The notes below the pieces were generated by a model. That model made no database searches, was not told where the DNA came from, and was given only the letters and a program-made list of their open reading frames with translations. Both the position numbers and the translations under genes were made by a program. From NCBI RefSeq assembly GCF_030316895.1, contig NZ_JASZYV010000003.1, positions 434,001 to 498,000 on the forward strand: a stretch of DNA of 64,000 bases, read 5' to 3'. Source of the DNA: Variovorax dokdonensis. Its GTDB lineage: Bacteria; Pseudomonadota; Gammaproteobacteria; Burkholderiales; Burkholderiaceae_C. The first letter of the stretch is position 1; each line of letters begins with the position of its first letter. Positions 48,769-59,243 of the stretch are shown piece by piece.

Positions 48769-49575
48769 TCAGGCAGCCAACGCAAGCTCGTGCAGGTCCG
48801 CCGCCTTGAAGCTGCGATCAGGAGGCGACCAATCCCAGCGCTCCACGACACAGGGCGCATGAAGCCGGTCGTCGCAGCGCAGGACATTGACCGAATTCGG
48901 TGCGTTCCGGCGCACACGCGAAGAGACCGCCGTGCCGGCCTGCACGGCCCACAGCGGACGCGCGCAAGGCGCGAAGACTTCATGAAGCGGCCGCACGAAT
49001 GGCAGGTGGATGTGCCCGCCCAGCACCAGATCGGCGCCGGCCGCTGACCAACGCGGCACGGCGGCATCGCGGCCATGCAAGCGATTCTTCGCATCTTCGG
49101 GCAGGGTCACGGCCAGGGGCTGGTGCACCACCACCACACGCAATTGGCGGGGGGTTGCCGCTTCCAGGCGCGCGGCCACGCGTTCGATTTGCGCCGCCGA
49201 AAGCTCGCCGTCTTGATGCCGGTACCAACGCGTGGTGTTGACGGCCACGACCAGGCAGTCGTCCGACTCGAACACCGGCTCGAGGTCTTCGCCGAAGGCC
49301 TCGCGGTAGCGGGCGTACGGTGCCAGCAGGCGCGTGCCGAGGGCGAACAGCGGGATGTCGTGGTTGCCCGGGATCGCCACCACAGCCGGGATGCCGAGCC
49401 GGTCGACGAAGGCACGCGCCGCGCTGAACTGCGCGCGCGTGGCCCGCTGCGTGATGTCGCCCGACAGCACCACCACATCCGGACGCTGCTGGCCGGCGAA
49501 GTGCTCCAACGCCTGCAGCACCGGCGCCTGCTCGGTGCCGAAGTGCGGATCGGAGATGTGCAGCAGCACGCTCAT
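48769..49575 (-). CDS. Metallophosphoesterase
   Basis: The protein has 268 residues from ATG 49575. The five metallophosphatase blocks are present: HISDPHFG, SGDITQRA, PGNHD, VVVHQP and GGHIH. The fold binds two metals and hydrolyses phosphodiesters or monoesters. Its ATG overlaps the stop of the lipid-kinase gene (ATGA), so the two are co-translated. The pairing suggests opposing or sequential action on a phospholipid or cyclic nucleotide, but the substrate is not known. Confidence 0.9.
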   Translation of the reverse strand: MSVLLHISDPHFGTEQAPVLQALEHFAGQQRPDVVVLSGDITQRATRAQFSAARAFVDRLGIPAVVAIPGNHDIPLFALGTRLLAPYARYREAFGEDLEPVFESDDCLVVAVNTTRWYRHQDGELSAAQIERVAARLEAATPRQLRVVVVHQPLAVTLPEDAKNRLHGRDAAVPRWSAAGADLVLGGHIHLPFVRPLHEVFAPCARPLWAVQAGTAVSSRVRRNAPNSVNVLRCDDRLHAPCVVERWDWSPPDRSFKAADLHELALAA

Positions 49576-50531
49576 TGGCGCGTCGCCTCCAGTTCCGGAG
49601 CGACGGCGGGGCGCACCAGCCACAGCGGTTCGGGCGAAACCCGAAACTCAAGCGGCATGGCGCACCAGCCGATCTCGCCGTCGGTCGCCACCTTCACGCG
49701 TCGATGGCCGCGCATGGGCCGCACCGTCATCGACTCGAAGGGAAAGCTCACCACGCTGTCCGCCTCGCCGAGCCGGCCGCGCGCGCCACTGACCAGCAGT
49801 CCCAGCATCGACAGCGTACTCAGCGGCTTGAGCGCGATGGCCGCGAGCTGGCCCTGCTCCGGTGCATCGGCTTCGGGCAGGCCCACCTGGTGCAACTGCA
49901 GCGCGTTGTTCGCGACAAAGAGGGTCTTGGTGCGGATGTCGCGCTGCACGCCATGCCAGGACAGGTGCAAGTACCACGGCCGGTGCCCGCGCAACGCGGT
50001 CAGCAAGGCCGACCAGAGGGCCACCCAGCGGCGCCTGCCAAACTGAGCCTTGTAGGCCTCGCGGTCTTCAAGCAGTTGGGCATACAGGCCCAGGCTGGCA
50101 TTGACGAGGAACACGCGATCGTTGACCTGCCCCACCTGCACGGCGCGCGGCTGCTCGTTGAGCAGCACGCGCATCGCCTCGTCGGTATCGGTTGGAATGC
50201 CGTGTGTGCGGCTGAAGTAGTTGAATGTGCCTTGAGGCAGCACGCCGAAGGCGCAGCCGCTGCCCAGCGTCGCCTGCGCCACCGCGTTGATGGTGCCGTC
50301 GCCACCGGCAGCGACGACCACGCCCTGCACCGCCTTGGCCCGCTCTACTGCCTCCTGCACGCAAGGCTGCAGGCGGCGGTGCCTGTCGACCTGGTAGATG
50401 TGATGCTCGCGGCCCGCCTGCGCGCAGGCGCTTTCGATGCTGCGCCTGGCATTGTCAGCCTCGCCCCGACCGGAGGCGGGGTTGAGCACGATGAAGAGCG
50501 GCGCATGCTCTGCGATGGCCAGCGGCGTCAT
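49572..50531 (-). CDS. Diacylglycerol-kinase-family lipid kinase
   Basis: The protein has 319 residues from ATG 50531, with a purine-rich stretch upstream. The nucleotide-binding motif is AAGGDGTINAVAQ, and the fold is that of YegS/DgkB-type kinases, which phosphorylate diacylglycerol or phosphatidylglycerol at the membrane face. FIVLNPASGRGEADNARR is the conserved N terminus. It precedes and is coupled to the metallophosphoesterase gene. Confidence 0.9.
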   Translation of the reverse strand: MTPLAIAEHAPLFIVLNPASGRGEADNARRSIESACAQAGREHHIYQVDRHRRLQPCVQEAVERAKAVQGVVVAAGGDGTINAVAQATLGSGCAFGVLPQGTFNYFSRTHGIPTDTDEAMRVLLNEQPRAVQVGQVNDRVFLVNASLGLYAQLLEDREAYKAQFGRRRWVALWSALLTALRGHRPWYLHLSWHGVQRDIRTKTLFVANNALQLHQVGLPEADAPEQGQLAAIALKPLSTLSMLGLLVSGARGRLGEADSVVSFPFESMTVRPMRGHRRVKVATDGEIGWCAMPLEFRVSPEPLWLVRPAVAPELEATRQ

Positions 50532-50744
50532 CCCCAACCTTTCAGCGCGGTGACCGGCAGGCAGATCGAGCCAGCAAACAGCGGCGCCAGCGACGGCGCA
50601 GCCAGAGCGACGCCCGCCACATGCGACGCGGCCAAGGCAGCAAAGACGAGAGCGGAACGAGGAAGCACGTTAGACACGAGGCGGCTTGAAGATCCACGAA
50701 TCAACAGATCCTACCTGCCGCGCTCGCCGCACAGCCCTTAGTGC

Positions 50745-53700
50745 CTACCAGCTCACCTTCAACCCGATCGCCGCATTCAAGCCGCCATCGATCTCGGCGC
50801 TGCTGCCGCCGGAACCCCACATCTGCCCCACTTCGCCATAAACGCTGAGGGCCGGGCTGAGTTGCCACGTGCCGCCGACGGCCAGCTCGGTGCTCAGGCC
50901 GCCGGTGCTGCTGTAGAGGTTGGTCGCGGCGGCCGGGCCGACGAAGCGGACCACGTCGGTCCCGCCACTGCTGCGGTAGACGTTCAGTCGCGCATAGGGC
51001 TGAAGCACGCCGGCGCCGGTGCTGATCTCGCCCTTCACGCGCATGCCCAGGCGCATCAGCCAGTTGCTGTCCACGTCCTGCTGCACGAGCGCGCCGCCGA
51101 TGGCCACGTCGTCCAGGTCGATGCGCTGGTGGACCAGCTGGATCTGCGGCTCCAGCGACCAACCCGGCATGAGTGCAAAGGCCCGGCCCATTTCGAGCGA
51201 AGCCAGCATGCTGCTGCCCTTGCCGTCGCCGACGCTGCTGGATATCGAGTCCACGTCGTAACGCAGGCGTCCGCCTTGCAGCACGCCATCGACATAGATG
51301 CCGCTGGCCGAAGTCCACGTCGCGTAGGCGCCCAGGTACTGCGCGCGCAGGTCGTTGCTGCCCACCGCCAGGTTGCGCACGCCGCGCGCAAAGCCATTGA
51401 CGTCCATGTCGCCATCGAGCTGACCCACGTACACGCCGGCGCGCCATTGCGCATCGGCCCAAAGGTCGGTGCCGGCCTGGAACCCGTCGAGGCGGCCTTC
51501 GCTGTGCGCGTCGAGCGTGCCAGCCTGGGCCATGTCGCGCTCCATCGAGATGACGCGCCCCCAGGCCTGGCGTTGGCGCGGGGCCGTGCCGGTTTCGTCG
51601 CCCACCCGCTGATGCAGGTTACCCACCATGGACAAGCCCGTCTCGCGCAGTTGCTGCGGCAAGGCGGCGAACAAGGGCGCTTCGGCGCGATAGGTGGGCA
51701 CGACGACGGCCGTGCCCGCAGGTGTCGCGGCGCCCGATGGCGCCTGGCCTGCCTGCGTGATCGGCGGCGTTGCAGGCACGGAGGGAACGTCGGAGCGCAG
51801 GTACCAGTTCTCGCCAGCGCCAGCTGCGTCAGCCGCATGAAGGCGGTACTCGTAGGCGCCGGCATCCACGTGGCCGCCGGCCAGCGCGAACGCGTCCTTG
51901 GTGCTCTGAGCGGTGGTGGTCGCGCCATTGACTGCGCTGATCACCTCGATGCCATTGCCGCTGGTCAATGCGCCCAGCCCATTCAGGTTGGTGATCTGCA
52001 CGCGGGTGGTGCCACTCGCCACGGCGGAGCCGCCATCGAGGATCAGCCGGTCGCTGGCGCTGCTGCTGTCGCCGAGCGATGTGCCCAGGCGCAGCTCGCC
52101 GTTGTTGCCGACCCAAGGTCCGGTGACGGTCAGGGTCGTGCCGGGCGCGCTGCCCAACAGGCTGACCGTGCCGGCGTTGGTCATGCCGTTCACGCGCTGG
52201 CTGTAGCCCGCCAGGTCCAGCGTGGCGCCAGCGGACACGGTGTGGGCGGAGTTGGGGCTGAGCGCATTGGCGGCGCCTGCGCTCAGGGTGCCCGCAGCCA
52301 CGGTCGTAGTGCCCGAAAAACTGTTGGACCCGCTCAGCACCAGCGTGCCAGCGGTGGTCTTGGCCAGCGAGCCGGTGCCGGCGATCTCTCCGGCGAAGTT
52401 GCCCTGCTGCACTTCGAGCGCCGTGGCGCCCATCACGCGGCCACCACCTTGCAGATCGAGAATGGCGGCGCTCTGGCCGGCGTAGTCCAGCGCGGCGCCG
52501 GCATCGACCGTCGTGCTGGCCAGGCTGCCGGTCAGGTCGCCAAGCGACGCGCCCGTCAGCGTCCCGCCCAGCACATGCAGCGAGCCCGGCGTTCCGTCCA
52601 TCGCGACCGTGCCTGCCGCCGGCAGGACGACGGTGCCGGCATCCGCCGCGCTGCCGATGCTCAGGTTGGGATTGGCCTGCAGGCCCAGGTTCGACACGGT
52701 CAGGGTCGTTCCCGTGGCCGCGCCGATGGTGCCGTCGCCGGAAACGACAAGGCTGGGGTTCGACACGGTGATGTCGGCGGTGCCCGTCAGCGAGCCGCCA
52801 CCCGTCACCGTGACCGCGCCGGTGCCCAGCGCCTGGCCGTCGGCGATGCGGGCATGGCCGCCCTGAATCGTCGTGCCGCCCGAGTAGGTGCCGGCAGCGT
52901 TCATGGCCACCGTGCCGGCGCCGGTGATCGTCAGCCCGGCATTGCCCGAGACGGGGCCCGTCATGTTCAGGCTGGCGCCAGCCGCGGCGTCCAAGGTCGT
53001 CGCGCCGCCGACATCCGCACCGTCCAGCGACATGCCGGCAGCACGTGCTTGCAGTGTGGCCGTGGCGGCGCTGCCGACCACGACGCGCCCGCTCAACGTC
53101 GAGCCGGTGTCGAGGACCAGGGTGTTGGTGCCGCCGTTGAACTCGACAGCGGCCGCGCGCGTCGAGCCGTCGCCGCCCAGGCCGCCGGAGATGGCGCCGG
53201 TATTCAAGATCGACAGGTTGGCCCCGAGCACGCCGACGCCGCCGGCACCGTTCGCGCCGGCGGCCCCGCCGTTCGTGTTGGCGCCGCCCACGCCACCCTG
53301 GCCGCCGGAAATCGTGCCGCTGTTCGTGATCGTGGTGGCGATGGCCGATTGCACCTGCAAGCCGACGCCGCCGTCACCCCCTGCACCGGGGGCGCCCACC
53401 CCGCCGACGCCGCCGCCGCTCGATCCGCCAGCGCCGCCGGCACCACCGGTGATCAGTCCCGTGTTGGTCACGCTGCCGACATTGCCCGTCAACAGCGCGC
53501 CCGAGCCGCCTTCGCCGCCGCCACCGCCCGCTGCGTTGAAGCGCACGGGCGAGATCTCGCCGCCCCCGGCACCGCCTGCGCCGCCAACGGCACTTCCGGC
53601 GTTGTTGAATGAGCCTGAGGTGCCACCGATGTGGATGGCGACACCTGCACCGCCGCCGCCTCCGCCACCCGCCTGGGAGTTGGCGTCGCCGCCGGCACCG

Positions 53701-54383
53701 CCGGCACCGCCCGTCGACATGCCGGAGTTGCCGTAGCCGGAGTCCACCGTGAAGCTGGTGCCGGCGCCGCCAGCACCACCGCCGCCCGCAGCCCAATAGG
53801 CTTGTCCTCCGGCACCGCCGGCGCCGCCGGTGTATTGGCCGAAGGCGCTCGCGCTCAGGGCATTGCCCGTCAATGCGTTGGCGCCGCCGCCACCACCGCC
53901 GCCAAAGCCTTCGCCCGCCACCTGCGATTCGCCCGCCGAACCGCTGCGGCCGATCAGGACGCCCATCGTCGGGTTGTCGACGCCGGTGGCGGCCGCGCCG
54001 CCCTGCCCTTCAGGCGCGATGTCGTAGCTGCCGTTGTCCGCGCTGCTGCCTGCCGTCGGGCCGGCCGCCGTGGTCGAGCCACCGTTGCCGCCGCCCGACA
54101 TGTAGTTGCTGTCGTTGAAGCCGCCGAAGCCGCCGCTTCCCGCACTGCCTCCCGAGCCTGCGTGCAGAACTGGGTCGGACGCCTGGCCGCCCTCGCCGCC
54201 TGCCGCCCAGGTGCAGGCGGGTGACAGGGTCAGGGCCACGGCCGTGGCCACCGCCGTGAGGGACATCCCCCGGCCTGTCTTCACATCCGCCGACTGGCGC
54301 GAACGTCGGTCGGATCGGGACATCGCTACCCCGCTGACCGGGGGGTGAAAGTTCAACGCGCTGCGCGGGGCTTGGCTATCCAT
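50745..54383 (-). CDS. Glycine-rich autotransporter
   Basis: The protein has about 1212 residues from ATG 54383 (MDSQAPRSALN); 54323 is an alternative start. A long leader and signal (VATAVALTLSPACTWA) precede a passenger whose first ~350 residues are extremely Gly/Ala-rich, with repeated GGAGGAGG runs. Next comes a passenger-associated repeat zone (KTTAGTLVLSGSNSFSGTTT). The last ~280 residues are a beta-barrel ending in aromatic W. The family secretes its passenger to the surface by the type V route. The glycine-rich part recalls PE_PGRS-like repeats by composition only. The 170-bp AT-rich gap upstream (54384-54553) should hold its promoter. Confidence 0.88.
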   Translation of the reverse strand: MDSQAPRSALNFHPPVSGVAMSRSDRRSRQSADVKTGRGMSLTAVATAVALTLSPACTWAAGGEGGQASDPVLHAGSGGSAGSGGFGGFNDSNYMSGGGNGGSTTAAGPTAGSSADNGSYDIAPEGQGGAAATGVDNPTMGVLIGRSGSAGESQVAGEGFGGGGGGGANALTGNALSASAFGQYTGGAGGAGGQAYWAAGGGGAGGAGTSFTVDSGYGNSGMSTGGAGGAGGDANSQAGGGGGGGAGVAIHIGGTSGSFNNAGSAVGGAGGAGGGEISPVRFNAAGGGGGEGGSGALLTGNVGSVTNTGLITGGAGGAGGSSGGGVGGVGAPGAGGDGGVGLQVQSAIATTITNSGTISGGQGGVGGANTNGGAAGANGAGGVGVLGANLSILNTGAISGGLGGDGSTRAAAVEFNGGTNTLVLDTGSTLSGRVVVGSAATATLQARAAGMSLDGADVGGATTLDAAAGASLNMTGPVSGNAGLTITGAGTVAMNAAGTYSGGTTIQGGHARIADGQALGTGAVTVTGGGSLTGTADITVSNPSLVVSGDGTIGAATGTTLTVSNLGLQANPNLSIGSAADAGTVVLPAAGTVAMDGTPGSLHVLGGTLTGASLGDLTGSLASTTVDAGAALDYAGQSAAILDLQGGGRVMGATALEVQQGNFAGEIAGTGSLAKTTAGTLVLSGSNSFSGTTTVAAGTLSAGAANALSPNSAHTVSAGATLDLAGYSQRVNGMTNAGTVSLLGSAPGTTLTVTGPWVGNNGELRLGTSLGDSSSASDRLILDGGSAVASGTTRVQITNLNGLGALTSGNGIEVISAVNGATTTAQSTKDAFALAGGHVDAGAYEYRLHAADAAGAGENWYLRSDVPSVPATPPITQAGQAPSGAATPAGTAVVVPTYRAEAPLFAALPQQLRETGLSMVGNLHQRVGDETGTAPRQRQAWGRVISMERDMAQAGTLDAHSEGRLDGFQAGTDLWADAQWRAGVYVGQLDGDMDVNGFARGVRNLAVGSNDLRAQYLGAYATWTSASGIYVDGVLQGGRLRYDVDSISSSVGDGKGSSMLASLEMGRAFALMPGWSLEPQIQLVHQRIDLDDVAIGGALVQQDVDSNWLMRLGMRVKGEISTGAGVLQPYARLNVYRSSGGTDVVRFVGPAAATNLYSSTGGLSTELAVGGTWQLSPALSVYGEVGQMWGSGGSSAEIDGGLNAAIGLKVSW

Positions 54384-54553
54384 CTCGGGTCGTCTCCATG
54401 AGGAGCGACGGTCGCGCCCCATTGCGCGGTCACGTCACTCGAAGAAAGTACCCGGTGAATTTAATCTAAAGTTTACGTTTTAAACCAACTAGTAACACTT
54501 TTGGTTGCCTATTTGCATCGAAACCGGCCTTCTGGCGTAGGTGTTCTTCCCGC

Positions 54554-56863
54554 TCAATCGACCAAGGCAAACGACGCGACCTGCACATCCTGCGAATCCA
54601 GTCCCAGCTGCAACTTGAACTCACCCACCTCGGCGCCGTACTCCAGCTTCGCGTTGAAGAACTTGAGTTGCTCCTCGCGGATGGTGAAGGTCAGTTCGCG
54701 GCTTTCGCCGGGCTGCAGCATCACCTTCTGGAAGTCCTTCAGTTCCTTGACCGGGCGCACCACCGAGGCGGCGACGTCCTGCAGGTAGAGCTGCACCACC
54801 GTGGCGCCGGCACGATCGCCGGTGTTCTTGACGGTGATGCGCGCCTGCACCTGGCCGCCACGCTTCATGGTCGGGGCGGACAGCTTGATCTCGCCCAGGC
54901 TGAAACTCGTGTAGCTCAAGCCGTAGCCGAAGGGATAGAGCGCGCCCTGCGGCTGGTCGAAGTACTGCGAGGTGTAGTTGCCCGGCTTGCCCGGCGTGAA
55001 CGGCCGGCCCAGGCGCGAGTGGTTGTAGTACGTGGGGATCTGGCCGACCGAGCGCGGCAGCGAGATCGGCAGCTTGCCCGACGGGTTCTCGTCGCCGAAC
55101 AGCACATCGGCGATCGCGTGGCCGCCTTCGGTGCCGGCGAACCAGGTTTCGAGCATGGCGTCGGCGTTCTCGCGTTCCCAGTTGAGGGTGAGCGGTCGGC
55201 CGTTCATCAGCACCAGCACCAACGGCTTGCCGGTGGCCTTCAGGGCCTTGAGCAGCGCCTGCTGGCTTTCTGGCAGGTCGAGCTCGGTGCGGCTGGACGA
55301 TTCGTGCGACATGCCCCGCGCCTCTCCCACGGCCGCGACGATCACGTCGGCCTGCTTGGCGGTGGCCACGGCCTCGTCGATCATGGCCTGCGGCGAACGC
55401 GGGTCCTGCGTGACCTCGGGCTCGTCCCAGTTCAGGAAGTTGAGGTACTTGACGATGTCCTCGCGGTTGGTGATGTTGGCGCCGCGCGCATGCAGCAGCT
55501 TGCCGCGTTGCCCGGCCATGGCGGCTTCCAGGCCCGACTTGAGCGTGACGGTCTGCTTGGCCACGCCCTGCCCCGACCAGACGCCCAGCATGTCGACCTG
55601 CGAATCGGCCAGCGGCCCGACCAGCGCGATGGTGGCGCCCTTGTTCAGCGGCAGGGTCTTGTTGCGGTTTTCCAGAAGCACCATCGACTCGCGCGCGACC
55701 TCGCGGGCGGGTGGACGGTGCAGGCGGCTGTCGGCCTTGAGGTCGACCGGATCGTCCTCGGGCTTGCCGATGCGCAGGAACGGCTCCTTGAACAGGCCCA
55801 TGTCGAACTTGGCGCCCAGCACTTCGCGCACGGCGTTGTCGATCTCGGCCATGCTCACTTCGCCGGACTTGACCAGCCCCGGAAGCTCCTTGATGTAGAC
55901 CTTGTCGGCCATGCTCATGTCCACGCCCGCCTTGATGGCGAGCTTGGCCGCTTCGGTGTCGTTGCTTGCCACGCCGTGGTTGACAAGTTCCGTGATGGCG
56001 CCGTGGTCGCTGACCGTCACGCCCTTGAAGCCCCAGTCCTTGCGCAGCAGGTCCTGCAGAAGCCAGGTGTTGGCCGAGGCGGGCACACCGTTGACGGTGT
56101 TGAGCGCGATCATCACGCCGCCCGCACCCGCATCGATGGCCGCCTTGTAGGGCGGCAGGTAGTCGTTGTACATGCGCATGGGGCTCATGTCGACGATGTT
56201 GTAGTCGCGCCCGCCCTCGACCGCGCCATAGAGCGCGAAGTGCTTGACCGAAGCCATGATGCTGTCGCGCTTGGCGGGCGATCCGTTCTGGAAGCCCTCG
56301 ACCATCGCGCGCGCCAGTTGCGAAACGAGGAACGTGTCTTCGCCAAATCCCTCGGAGGTGCGGCCCCAGCGCGGGTCGCGCGCAATGTCCACCGTCGGCG
56401 CGAAGGTCAGGTCGATGCCGTCGGCGCTGGCCTCCTGGGCGGCAATGCGCGCCACCTTCCTCACCGCATCAAGGTTCCAGCTCGACGCCAGGCCGAGGCC
56501 GATCGGGAACGAGGTGCGATGGCCATGCACCACGTCGTAGGCGAACAGCATGGGGATCTTCAGGCGGCTGCGCTGCACGGCAGCCTCCTGCAGCGGTCGC
56601 TGTTCCTTGTGATTGACCGAATTGAAGGTGCCGCCCACCCTTCCCGCCGCGACCTCTTCCGCCAGTTGCGGCGCCGGCATTTCGGGGCCGATGCTGATGA
56701 GGCGCAACTGCCCCACTTTCTCATCGAGCGTCATCTGGCGCATGAGGTCGTCGATGAAGGCTTTCTTGTCGCCCATCAGCGCGGGGTTGGGTTGCGCGAA
56801 CGCAAAAGGGCAGCCAAGGGCAAGCGCGGCAACGGCCGCGTAGGACAACTTCGACGACAGCAA
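54554..56863 (-). CDS. bglX: Glycoside hydrolase family 3 beta-glucosidase
   Basis: The protein has 769 residues. A signal peptide (MLSSKLSYAAVAALALGCPF) leads to the periplasm. The nucleophile Asp is in GVTVSDHGAI, the usual GH3 site. GIDLTFAPTVDIARDPRWGR is another family block. The C-terminal fibronectin-like domain (VQLYLQDVAASVVRPVKELK) completes the fold. It is divergent from opgG, whose product builds osmoregulated periplasmic glucans, so glucan turnover is a plausible role. Confidence 0.92.
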   Translation of the reverse strand: MLSSKLSYAAVAALALGCPFAFAQPNPALMGDKKAFIDDLMRQMTLDEKVGQLRLISIGPEMPAPQLAEEVAAGRVGGTFNSVNHKEQRPLQEAAVQRSRLKIPMLFAYDVVHGHRTSFPIGLGLASSWNLDAVRKVARIAAQEASADGIDLTFAPTVDIARDPRWGRTSEGFGEDTFLVSQLARAMVEGFQNGSPAKRDSIMASVKHFALYGAVEGGRDYNIVDMSPMRMYNDYLPPYKAAIDAGAGGVMIALNTVNGVPASANTWLLQDLLRKDWGFKGVTVSDHGAITELVNHGVASNDTEAAKLAIKAGVDMSMADKVYIKELPGLVKSGEVSMAEIDNAVREVLGAKFDMGLFKEPFLRIGKPEDDPVDLKADSRLHRPPAREVARESMVLLENRNKTLPLNKGATIALVGPLADSQVDMLGVWSGQGVAKQTVTLKSGLEAAMAGQRGKLLHARGANITNREDIVKYLNFLNWDEPEVTQDPRSPQAMIDEAVATAKQADVIVAAVGEARGMSHESSSRTELDLPESQQALLKALKATGKPLVLVLMNGRPLTLNWERENADAMLETWFAGTEGGHAIADVLFGDENPSGKLPISLPRSVGQIPTYYNHSRLGRPFTPGKPGNYTSQYFDQPQGALYPFGYGLSYTSFSLGEIKLSAPTMKRGGQVQARITVKNTGDRAGATVVQLYLQDVAASVVRPVKELKDFQKVMLQPGESRELTFTIREEQLKFFNAKLEYGAEVGEFKLQLGLDSQDVQVASFALVD

Positions 56864-56984
56864 GAGGGGCTCCTAGGGAGTGCAGGCAGGACAGCGTATG
56901 AATCGGCGGCGAATCTTAACGTTCGCCTGTCAAGCGTCCGGATATACCCGGATATCACGCGGGCCGATGCTAAGCTCGCCCGCC

Positions 56985-58652
56985 ATGTTCCTTCGACATG
57001 CAGCCCTGCGATCGCTTCTGTTGTCTTGCGCCGTCGTCATGACGGCACTGCCTTCGGCAGCCCAGAAGCCCTTTTCGATCGACGACGTCGTCGTCCGCGC
57101 ACGCGAGTTGGCGGCCGCGCCGTACCAGGCGCCGGTGAGCAACCTGCCGCCGGCATTTGCCAACATGCAGTTCGACGACTACATGAAGATTCGCCCGCGG
57201 CCCGAGCGTTTCGAATGGCATGACCAGTCGACGCCGTTCCGCCTGAACTTCTACCACCAGGGCATGCAATTCAACGCACCCGTTCGCATCAGCGAGATCG
57301 TGGACGGCAAGGCACAGGAAATCCGATACGAGAGCGAGCGCTTCGACTTCGGCGACCTGAAGTTCGACAAGCAATCCACGAGCCAACTGGGCTACGCGGG
57401 CTTTCGGGTGCTCTACCCGATCAATCAGGCGGGCAAGCTCGACGAGGTCATGAGCCTGCTGGGCGCGAGCTACTTCCGCGTGATCGGCAAGGACCAGGTG
57501 TACGGGCTTTCGAGCCGGGGCCTGGCCATCGACACGGCACCGCCCGGGGGCGAGGAGTTCCCACGCTTTCGCGAATACTGGGTGCAGCGCCCTGCCCCGC
57601 AGGATCGCGAGCTGGTGCTCTACGCCTTGCTCGATTCGCCCCGCGCCACAGGCGCCTACCGCTTCGTGCTCAAGCCCGGCGCCGACACCGTGCTCGACGT
57701 CCAGGCCCATGTGTTCGTGCGCGGCGACATCGGCATGCTGGGCATCGCGCCGCTCACCAGCATGTTCCTCTACGGGCCCAACCAGCGGTGGCCGGAGCAC
57801 CAGAACAATTTCCGGCCCGCCATTCATGATTCCAACGGGCTGGCCATCCATGCCGGCAATGACGAATGGATCTGGCGCCCGCTCAACAACCCGCGCGCGG
57901 TTGCCATCAGCAGCTTCCAGGTCGAGAACCCCAAGGGCTTCGGCCTGCTCCAGCGCAGCCACGACTTTCACGACTATGAAGATCTGAAAGACCGCTACGA
58001 CCTGCGGCCCAGCGCCTGGATCGAGCCGCAAGGCAACTGGGGCAAGGGGCACGTGACGCTGATGGAAATTCCCACCGCGGACGAGACCAACGACAACATC
58101 GTCGCCTTCTGGGTGCCCGAGGCACCCGCCAAGAAGGGCCAGGCGCTGCAGTTGAACTACCGCATGCACTGGACCAAGAACGAGCCAGCCCTGCACGCCG
58201 GCAACAACGCCTGGGTGCGCCAGACCTTCCAGACGCCGGGCGAACGCTATCAACCCAACCTGATCCGGCAGCCCGACGGCAGCACCGCGCTGATGATCGA
58301 CTTCGAAGGCCCGGCGATGGCCGATCTGCCCGCCAATGCCGCGGTGCAGACGCAGCTGAGCACCAGCCCCAACGCCGAACTGCTCGAGAGCTCGTTGCAA
58401 CCCAATCCGCCCATTCGCGGATGGCGCCTGACGATGCGCGTGAAGGTGAAGGATCCGACCCAGGTCAGCGAAATGCGCGCCGCGCTGGCCCTGAATGGCA
58501 AGCCGATCAGCGAGACCTGGAGCTTCCAGATTCCGCCTGTGCCGGCGCCCCCGAAGCCGGCAGCGGCGCCTACACCGGCACCCGCGGCTGCGGCTCAACC
58601 GGCCGCCTCGCCACCGCAGCAGGCGCCTGCCGCTCCAGGCGTAAAGCCGTAA
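56985..58652 (+). CDS. opgG: Glucan biosynthesis protein G/D
   Basis: The protein has 555 residues from ATG 56985 ([13 protein letters not shown]). It acts in the periplasm in making branched osmoregulated glucans. A Sec signal peptide ends near SAAQKP. The MdoG core is clear ([20 protein letters not shown], a family pattern). The C-terminal ~45 residues are a Pro/Ala-rich tail ([20 protein letters not shown]) not expected in E. coli OpgG. No opgH lies next to it. The twin-arginine leader of OpgD is missing, which favours OpgG. Confidence 0.9.
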   Translation: MFLRHAALRSLLLSCAVVMTALPSAAQKPFSIDDVVVRARELAAAPYQAPVSNLPPAFANMQFDDYMKIRPRPERFEWHDQSTPFRLNFYHQGMQFNAPVRISEIVDGKAQEIRYESERFDFGDLKFDKQSTSQLGYAGFRVLYPINQAGKLDEVMSLLGASYFRVIGKDQVYGLSSRGLAIDTAPPGGEEFPRFREYWVQRPAPQDRELVLYALLDSPRATGAYRFVLKPGADTVLDVQAHVFVRGDIGMLGIAPLTSMFLYGPNQRWPEHQNNFRPAIHDSNGLAIHAGNDEWIWRPLNNPRAVAISSFQVENPKGFGLLQRSHDFHDYEDLKDRYDLRPSAWIEPQGNWGKGHVTLMEIPTADETNDNIVAFWVPEAPAKKGQALQLNYRMHWTKNEPALHAGNNAWVRQTFQTPGERYQPNLIRQPDGSTALMIDFEGPAMADLPANAAVQTQLSTSPNAELLESSLQPNPPIRGWRLTMRVKVKDPTQVSEMRAALALNGKPISETWSFQIPPVPAPPKPAAAPTPAPAAAAQPAASPPQQAPAAPGVKP

Positions 58653-58691
58653 GAGCATCGCGGCGACGGTCGGGTCGCAGCCCGATGCGGC

Positions 58692-59243
58692 TCACTCGAC
58701 GTCGTCGCCCGACGGTGCCGCCTTGCGGCCGGTGACCATGGCGCGAACCAGGTTCTCGCCGTGCTTCCAGCCGGTGACCAGCACGCCGGCCAGGTGCAGC
58801 GCCACCAGCGCGACCAGGAGCCAGCCCAGGACGAAGTGAATGTCGTACAGCCATTCATAGCCCCACAGCCACTCGGTGGTGTAGAGCCAGCCGCTGAGCG
58901 CCAGCCCGGCAACGCACGACAGCAGCGCCACCACCATCCACCCGCCCAGCGGGTTGTGGCCCAGGTAGCGAGGTGCATGGCCCCGCCATGCGGCCCGCGC
59001 GTATTCGATCGTGCTGCGCGGCGACCTGACGAACTGGCCGAACCGCGCGTGACGACGGCCCAGGAAGCCCCAGGCGAGCCGCAATGCCACCACGCCGCCG
59101 GCCGACAGGCCGAGCCATTCATGCCACTCGCCCAGCGTGTCGCTGGAGCCGCCCAGGATCCAGGCACTGATGACCGCGAGCGCGAGCAGCCAGTGCAACG
59201 CGCGCACTGGCCAGTCCCAGATCAGAAGCTCACTTTTCTTCAA
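58692..59243 (-). CDS. Cytochrome b561-type membrane protein
   Basis: The protein has about 183 residues from TTG 59243, overlapping the PepSY gene by 14 bp. Four membrane helices carry histidines in ALHWLLALA, EWHEWLGL, DIHFVLGW and ALHLAGVL that can ligate two b hemes. It transfers electrons across the inner membrane. Its place in an iron-uptake operon suggests a role in reducing ferric iron or siderophore complexes. The start is inferred from the overlap, because no ATG lies nearby. Confidence 0.86.
   Translation of the reverse strand: MKKSELLIWDWPVRALHWLLALAVISAWILGGSSDTLGEWHEWLGLSAGGVVALRLAWGFLGRRHARFGQFVRSPRSTIEYARAAWRGHAPRYLGHNPLGGWMVVALLSCVAGLALSGWLYTTEWLWGYEWLYDIHFVLGWLLVALVALHLAGVLVTGWKHGENLVRAMVTGRKAAPSGDDVE

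Noticed and set aside
50862..53612. 916-codon plus-strand frame opposite the autotransporter
   Set aside because: Antisense of Gly/Ala-rich repeats, with no domains.
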